Below, one piece after another: positions 24,472-28,291 of a DNA stretch of 28,291 nt. The stretch spans positions 1 to 28,291 of the forward strand of contig DASPZP010000378.1 in NCBI GenBank assembly GCA_035636195.1. The letters run 5' to 3'. Numbering within the stretch: the first letter of the stretch is position 1; every line of letters starts with the position of its first letter. Origin of the DNA: Anaeromyxobacter_A sp035636195 (GTDB lineage Bacteria; Myxococcota; Myxococcia; Myxococcales; Anaeromyxobacteraceae). The position numbers and the translations under genes are program-made. Below the pieces are notes generated by a model, which did not search any database, was not told the DNA's origin, and worked only from the letters and a program-made list of their open reading frames with translations.

Positions 24472-26142
24472 ATGGCCGTCCACAGCGCCTTCGCCCCATA
24501 TCGGTTACCCGCAGGTGCTTTGCCGCGAGAGGCCTCCCGGACGGCGCTCGCCGCCGGCGCCGAGCCCTTGGTTGTTCGGATCGACGAGCCGCTGCCCGGA
24601 GGCATGGCCGGCGAGGCCCTGGCGGACGTCGTGGCCGGCCACGCGGGGGCGCCCGAGGAGGCGTGCCGCGCCGCCGACGGCAGCCTCTCCGGCGCGCCCG
24701 GCCAGCTGCGTGCCTGCCTCGTCTCGTTCCGCCACCGCGCCCGCATCGAGCAGGCGGTGGCGGGCGCGCTCCAGGCTGGCTTCGCGGGGGTGTGCCTCGA
24801 CCGCCCCGATGCGCCCATGGCGCAGGGCATCCTCGGCTCGGGCTTCTGCCCGGACTGCCAGCGCGCCTTCTCGAAGGAGCTCGCGCGCGAGTATGGCGAG
24901 CACTTCATGCCCCTCGACTACCTCGCGCTCGCGCGCGAGGCGCTCGCGAGCGCCTCGGGCGCGGTCAGTCACGCCCAGCTCCCCTTCGGCCGCGACTTCT
25001 GGCGCTTCCGGGTGGCCGCGCTCGACCGCGCCGTCGGCGCCTACGCCCGCGCCGCCCGCGACGCCTCGCGCGCGACCGCCCGGCCGTTCGAGGTCACGGC
25101 CCAGTTCGAGGCCATCGGCCCGGCGCAGCTCCAGGCGGCGCGCCACCTCGACGCGGCCGTCTTCCCGGTCAAGGTCGAGACGCAGACCAGTGGCGCGGGC
25201 CTGTTCCGGCTGCTCCAGGCCGGCATGGGCCGCCGACCCTGCGCGGCGGCGCTCGGCGGGGCGGCCCCGCTCGCGCTCGTGCAGCGGCTGGCGGCCGTCG
25301 CAGCGGCCTGCGGCGTGGAGCTCGTCGCGGAGCAGGCGGTCGACGCGGAGCGGAGCCTCGCCACCGTGCGCCGCTTCGCGCGGCAGGTGCGCGCTGACCA
25401 CGGCGCGGTGGTCCACGACGCGGTGGCGGAGTGCGCCATCGTGTACTCGCCCGAGGCCGACCTGTGGACGGGAGGCGATCACCGGCAGCAGGTCGAGCGG
25501 ACCGGAGACGCGCTGGCGGCGCTGCACATCCAGGCGCCGGTGGTGATGCGGCTCGCCGACGCGCCGGCCGGGGCGGTGCTGGTGCTGGCCGGCGCGGGGG
25601 GCCTACCGCAGCTCGAGGCGCACGAGCTCTCGCGGCGCGTCACGGCGGGGGCGAGCGCGCTCGTCGTGGGCGAGCTCTCCGCGGTGGACGCCGCCGGCCG
25701 CCCCGCGGCGCCGCCGCTCGCGGCCGCCAAGCCGACCGGCACCAAGGTCGGCACCGGGACGGTGGCTTCCCTGCCGGCGATCGCGGCGCCACGGCCGGGC
25801 GCGCTCCTCGAGCCGGCGCAGCTCGAGCCGCTCGGGCGCGCGCTCTCGGCGCTGCTCGGCAAGGGCCGGCGATCGGCCGGCGTGGCGGGGCGCACTCCCG
25901 TCTTCGTGGCGCTGGCGAAGGCGGGCGAGAAGCTCGAGGCGCACCTCGTGACGCTCGGTCCGGCAGCGGCGCAAGGGGTGACGCTCTTCCTCGGGCTGCA
26001 CGTCGCCGGGACTGCGCGCCGCGCCCGCTTCCAGTCGGCCGATGGGAGGGACGAGCGGATCGCCATGAATCCCTCGGGCTACTCGATCTCCACCGTGCTG
26101 CCGGCGTTTCAGGGGTACGCGGTGTTGACGATCGGGGGGTAG
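24472..26142 (+). CDS. Uncharacterised glycoside-hydrolase-like (TIM-barrel) protein
   Basis: A 556-aa protein from the ATG at 24472; a TTG at 24427 would add 15 residues, and neither start has a clear Shine-Dalgarno. I do not recognise a named family. The N-terminal 350 or so residues look like a barrel enzyme: alternating strand/helix sequence, with LQAGFAGVCLDRPDAPMAQG followed by GSGFCPDCQRAFSKEL. The wording FCxxC...F and an Asp-rich strand before it recur in bacterial putative glycosidases with a GH42-like or alpha-amylase-like barrel. A later region (VYSPEADLWTGGDHRQQVER) leads to a second Ala/Gly-rich domain resembling a beta-galactosidase trimerisation domain, and a beta-rich C-terminus follows. 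There is no signal peptide. It stands alone between divergent exbB and convergent larC. Function should be taken as unknown. Confidence 0.6.
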   Translation: MAVHSAFAPYRLPAGALPREASRTALAAGAEPLVVRIDEPLPGGMAGEALADVVAGHAGAPEEACRAADGSLSGAPGQLRACLVSFRHRARIEQAVAGALQAGFAGVCLDRPDAPMAQGILGSGFCPDCQRAFSKELAREYGEHFMPLDYLALAREALASASGAVSHAQLPFGRDFWRFRVAALDRAVGAYARAARDASRATARPFEVTAQFEAIGPAQLQAARHLDAAVFPVKVETQTSGAGLFRLLQAGMGRRPCAAALGGAAPLALVQRLAAVAAACGVELVAEQAVDAERSLATVRRFARQVRADHGAVVHDAVAECAIVYSPEADLWTGGDHRQQVERTGDALAALHIQAPVVMRLADAPAGAVLVLAGAGGLPQLEAHELSRRVTAGASALVVGELSAVDAAGRPAAPPLAAAKPTGTKVGTGTVASLPAIAAPRPGALLEPAQLEPLGRALSALLGKGRRSAGVAGRTPVFVALAKAGEKLEAHLVTLGPAAAQGVTLFLGLHVAGTARRARFQSADGRDERIAMNPSGYSISTVLPAFQGYAVLTIGG

Positions 26143-26181
26143 GCAGGGGCAACCCCGACCCCGACCCTCGCCTCCGACCGC

Positions 26182-27384
26182 CTACTTCCGCTGGGCCCGC
26201 CACGCCGCCTGCGCCGCGGCCATCACTTCCTTCACCGGCACGCCGCGCTCCCGGGCGCGGGCGGCGCAGTCTTCGTACTCGGGGTGCGCGGAGAGCACCT
26301 TCCCCTCCCGGCGACCCACCTTCACCCGCACCGGCCCGTGCTCGGTCTCGACCGGCACGAGCTCCCGCTCGAGCTCGATCCGATCGACCGGCCAGTAGCG
26401 GAGGCCCAGGCTGGTCGTCTCGGCCAGGAGCGCCTCCGCCACCGCGTCGCGCCGCGGGAGGGGGGCGAGCGCGGCGAGGACGAGTCCAGGGCGGCCCTTC
26501 TTCATGGTGCAGGGCGCCGCCCAGGCGTCGAGCGCACCGGCCTCCAGGGCGGCCTCGATGGCGCGCGCGACGAGCTGGCCCGGGCAGTCATCGAGGTTCA
26601 GCTCGAGCTGGAAGATCGAGGGCTGGCCACTCCCACCCCCCGCCTGCGGGGAGAGGGGGAGGATCTTTCCCAGCGTCATCCGCAGCACGTTCGGCCGGTC
26701 GGGCCAGCGCTTCGTGCCGACGCCGTAGCCGATCTTCCTGGGGGTGAACGGCGGTGGCAGGCCGAGCGTGCACAGGCCGGCGAGGAGCGCGGCGCCGGTG
26801 GGGGTGACGGCCTCGCCGACCGGGCCGCCGGGGGTGATGGGCAGTCCGCGCAGGAGCTCCAGCACGGCCGGCGGCGGGACGGGCAGGAGCCCGTGCGCGG
26901 TCTTCACGAAGCCCTGCCCGAGCTGGGGCGGCAGCGCGACCACCTCGGGCCAGCCGAGCAGGTCGAGCGCCACCGCCGCGCCGCACACGTCGACGATCGA
27001 GTCGATCGCGCCGACCTCGTGAAAATGGACCTCCTCGAGTGGGACGCCGTGCACCTTCGCCTCGGCGCGACCGAGGCGCTCGAACAGCGCCAGCGCCGCC
27101 TCGCGCGCGCGCGGCGTGAGCCCGCTCGCCTTCACCAGGGCGACGATCTCGCCGAGGCGCCGGTGGTGCGGCTGCGGCCCCTCCACCACCACGTCGAGGT
27201 GCGTGCCGGCGATGCCGCCCGCCTCGACCCGCGTCACCAGGAGCCGGAAGCCCGAGATGGCGAGCGTGGCGAGCGCTGCCTCCAGCTCCGCCTGCGGCAG
27301 GCCGAGATCGAGCGCGGCGGCGAGGAACATGTCGCCCGCGACACCGCCCACCGGCTCGAGGAAGAGGAGCTCCGGCACGTTCAC
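26182..27384 (-). CDS. larC: Nickel insertion protein LarC (single-chain form)
   Basis: A 400-aa protein. The GTG at 27384 overlaps the larB stop by 4 nt (GTGA), fixing the start. The N-terminal domain carries EPVGGVAGDMFLAAALDLG (10-28), EEVHFHEVGAIDSIVDVCG (117-135) and PTGAALLAGL (195-204). The C-terminal domain has LELNLDDCPGQ (260-270) and a CTMKKGRPG segment. LarC is a CTP-dependent cyclometallase that inserts nickel into the pincer precursor to give the NPN cofactor of lactate racemase and related LarA enzymes. In Lactiplantibacillus LarC1 and LarC2 are joined by programmed frameshifting; here one continuous frame covers both. Residues 241-256 (LPLSPQAGGGSGQ) replace a short linker and are encoded by a palindrome-like repeat. 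larA and larE are not in the window. Confidence 0.95.
   Translation of the reverse strand: MNVPELLFLEPVGGVAGDMFLAAALDLGLPQAELEAALATLAISGFRLLVTRVEAGGIAGTHLDVVVEGPQPHHRRLGEIVALVKASGLTPRAREAALALFERLGRAEAKVHGVPLEEVHFHEVGAIDSIVDVCGAAVALDLLGWPEVVALPPQLGQGFVKTAHGLLPVPPPAVLELLRGLPITPGGPVGEAVTPTGAALLAGLCTLGLPPPFTPRKIGYGVGTKRWPDRPNVLRMTLGKILPLSPQAGGGSGQPSIFQLELNLDDCPGQLVARAIEAALEAGALDAWAAPCTMKKGRPGLVLAALAPLPRRDAVAEALLAETTSLGLRYWPVDRIELERELVPVETEHGPVRVKVGRREGKVLSAHPEYEDCAARARERGVPVKEVMAAAQAAWRAQRK
26626..26665. repeat. Palindrome-like C/G repeat read through inside larC
   Basis: On the minus strand this segment reads roughly CCTCCCCCTCTCCCCGCAGG and then CGGGGGGTGGGAGTGG. This is an imperfect inverted repeat (8 of 10 arm bases match) of the CCCTCTCCCC...GGGGAGAGGG kind that is common between genes in GC-rich genomes. 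It falls exactly at the join of the two LarC domains and adds a Gly/Pro/Ser linker without shifting the frame. Confidence 0.45.
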
Positions 27385-28124
27385 TCCCGGGCGATGAGGC
27401 CGGCCACGAACCCCGCCCCGAACCCGTTGTCGATGTTCACCACCGTCACGTTGGGCGAGCAGGAGTTCAGCATGGCGAGCAGCGGCGTGAGCCCCGCGAA
27501 CGAGGCGCCGTAGCCGACGCTGGTCGGCACGCCGACGACGGGGCGGCCCACGAGTCCCCCCACCACCGACGGCAGCGCCCCCTCCATCCCCGCCGCCACC
27601 ACCACCGCCCGGCAGTCGTCGAGCTCGCCGCGCCGCGCCAGCACCCGGTGGATGCCCGCCACGCCGACGTCGTAGATCTTCACCACCTCCACCCCCATCA
27701 CGTCCAGGGTGGCCGCGGCCTCCTCGCAGACGGGGATGTCGCTCGTGCCGGCGCAGCACACCGCCACTGGACCGCGGGTGGGGAGCGCCATCCGGCCCCT
27801 GCGGAGCGTACGGGAGACGGGGTCGTAGATGGCCCCCTTCACGGCCCGCCGCGCGAGGCCCGCCTTGCCGGCGTCGAGCCGGGTCACGAGCAGCGGCCCG
27901 CTGGCGGCGATCCGCTTCGCGAGGGTCGCCACCTGCGCCGCCGTCTTGCCCTGCGCGAAGATCACCTCGGGCATGCCGACGCGCAGCGCGCGGTGGGTGT
28001 CGAGCGTGGCGAACTCGCCCACGCGCTCGAAGGGCGCGCCCTTGAGCCGCGCCACCGCATCCGCGACGCCGGCCTCGCCGTCGCGGACGCTCTCGAGCAG
28101 CGCGCGCAGGTCGGTCTCCGTCAC
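27381..28124 (-). CDS. larB: Pyridinium-3,5-biscarboxylic acid mononucleotide synthase LarB
   Basis: A 247-aa protein with a GTG start at 28124. The C-terminal two thirds resemble PurE/AIR carboxylase: AVCCAGTSDIPVCEEAAATL (121-140), YDVGVAGIHR (151-160), VVAAGMEGALPSVVGGLV (175-192), PTSVGYGASFAG (200-211) and the NSCSPNVTVVNIDNG block with Cys222, the catalytic Cys of LarB. The N-terminal 80 residues hold FERVGEFATLDTHRALRVG (32-50) and PEVIFAQGK (52-60). LarB carboxylates nicotinic acid adenine dinucleotide and releases AMP, the first step of nickel-pincer nucleotide synthesis. Its end overlaps larC, so the two are made together. A 10-codon open frame with a good Shine-Dalgarno overlaps its start. 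Confidence 0.95.
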   Translation of the reverse strand: MTETDLRALLESVRDGEAGVADAVARLKGAPFERVGEFATLDTHRALRVGMPEVIFAQGKTAAQVATLAKRIAASGPLLVTRLDAGKAGLARRAVKGAIYDPVSRTLRRGRMALPTRGPVAVCCAGTSDIPVCEEAAATLDVMGVEVVKIYDVGVAGIHRVLARRGELDDCRAVVVAAGMEGALPSVVGGLVGRPVVGVPTSVGYGASFAGLTPLLAMLNSCSPNVTVVNIDNGFGAGFVAGLIARE

Positions 28125-28153
28125 GGCGTGAGCCCGCCCAGGTGCGTCTCCAT
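28121..28153 (-). CDS. Possible 10-codon leader ORF overlapping larB start
   Basis: On the minus strand ATG at 28153 is preceded by AGAAGGCGG and reads METHLGGLTP then stops at TGA, 28123-28121, overlapping the larB GTG by 4 nt. It could be a translated leader that couples larB to upstream translation, or chance. No conserved regulatory residue pattern is visible. Confidence 0.2.
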   Translation of the reverse strand: METHLGGLTP

Positions 28154-28162
28154 GCCGCCTTC

Positions 28163-28291
28163 TTAGCGCGGGTCGGCCAGGGAGGCGAGCAGCTCCGGAA
28201 GGCGCGCCGGCTCGGGCATGACCAGGATGAGCCCCTCCAGCCCGGCGGGGCCGTCGGTGGAGAAGCGGGTGGCGAGGGCCACCTTCCCCGC
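28163..28291 (-). CDS. C-terminal end of a possible CheC/CheX-type chemotaxis phosphatase
   Basis: Reading inward from the right edge on the minus strand gives 42 open codons ending at TAA (28165-28163): AGKVALATRFSTDGPAGLEG, then LILVMPEPARLPELLASLAD and PR. The beta-strand/loop/beta-strand/helix pattern (KVALATRFST...LILVMPEPARLPELL) resembles the last repeat of CheC/CheX phosphatases that dephosphorylate CheY. Only a fragment is visible, so other alpha-beta folds are possible. It is 38 bp upstream of larB on the same strand, so co-transcription is possible. Confidence 0.42.
   Translation of the reverse strand, partial: AGKVALATRFSTDGPAGLEGLILVMPEPARLPELLASLADPR

Overview
The window is GC-rich (about 65-75% by eye) with strong codon bias and many GTG/TTG starts. 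It looks like a chromosomal piece of a deltaproteobacterium/Myxococcota, possibly Anaeromyxobacter-like. That is inferred from gene content and composition (TolQ plus two TolR proteins, a divergent proton pyrophosphatase, larBC, a dense surface-polysaccharide locus), not from a marker gene. I found no rRNA, tRNA, CRISPR array, transposase or phage gene.

The left part (1 to about 17.2 kb) is a surface-polysaccharide locus. A family-2 glycosyltransferase (GT2) runs off the left edge on the minus strand. Diverging from it on the plus strand are a two-domain Cys-rich protein of unknown function, a Wzm/Wzt-type ABC exporter, and a GT2 gene of clearly lower GC. Next come about 830 bp with no intact gene, holding what looks like a dead exosortase. 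A tightly spaced plus-strand group follows: two left-handed beta-helix acyltransferase-like proteins (the second with an acyl-carrier-like tail that lacks the attachment serine), a membrane polyprenyl-phosphate sugar-1-phosphate transferase, another GT2 and a nucleotide-sugar 6-dehydrogenase. Facing it is a minus-strand group: an eRF1-like (VLRF1/baeRF type) protein, an NAD-dependent sugar epimerase/dehydratase and a DegT-type sugar aminotransferase. A degenerate nucleotidyltransferase-fold protein and a UDP-glucose 6-dehydrogenase then close the locus on the plus strand.

A working model is that the dehydrogenases, epimerase and aminotransferase make uronic or amino sugar nucleotides. The sugar transferase would start the lipid-linked glycan, the GT2 enzymes extend it, and Wzm/Wzt export it. 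I see no Wzy polymerase or Wzx flippase, which fits the ABC-transporter route.

The right part (17.2 to 28.3 kb) is more housekeeping: a secreted M3 oligopeptidase, a LON-substrate-binding-domain protein, a membrane pyrophosphatase, and an ExbB-ExbD-ExbD proton-motor operon resembling Myxococcus AglRQS. Then come a large uncharacterised glycoside-hydrolase-like protein and the larB-larC pair for the nickel-pincer (NPN) cofactor. The last gene, cut by the right edge, is the C-terminal end of what may be a CheC/CheX-type protein.

Most unusual points: the serine-less carrier domain fused to an acyltransferase, the duplicated Cys domain beside the exporter, the exosortase relic, a four-Cys insertion in the aminotransferase, the release-factor-like protein in a sugar operon, and a palindromic repeat that appears to be translated inside larC.
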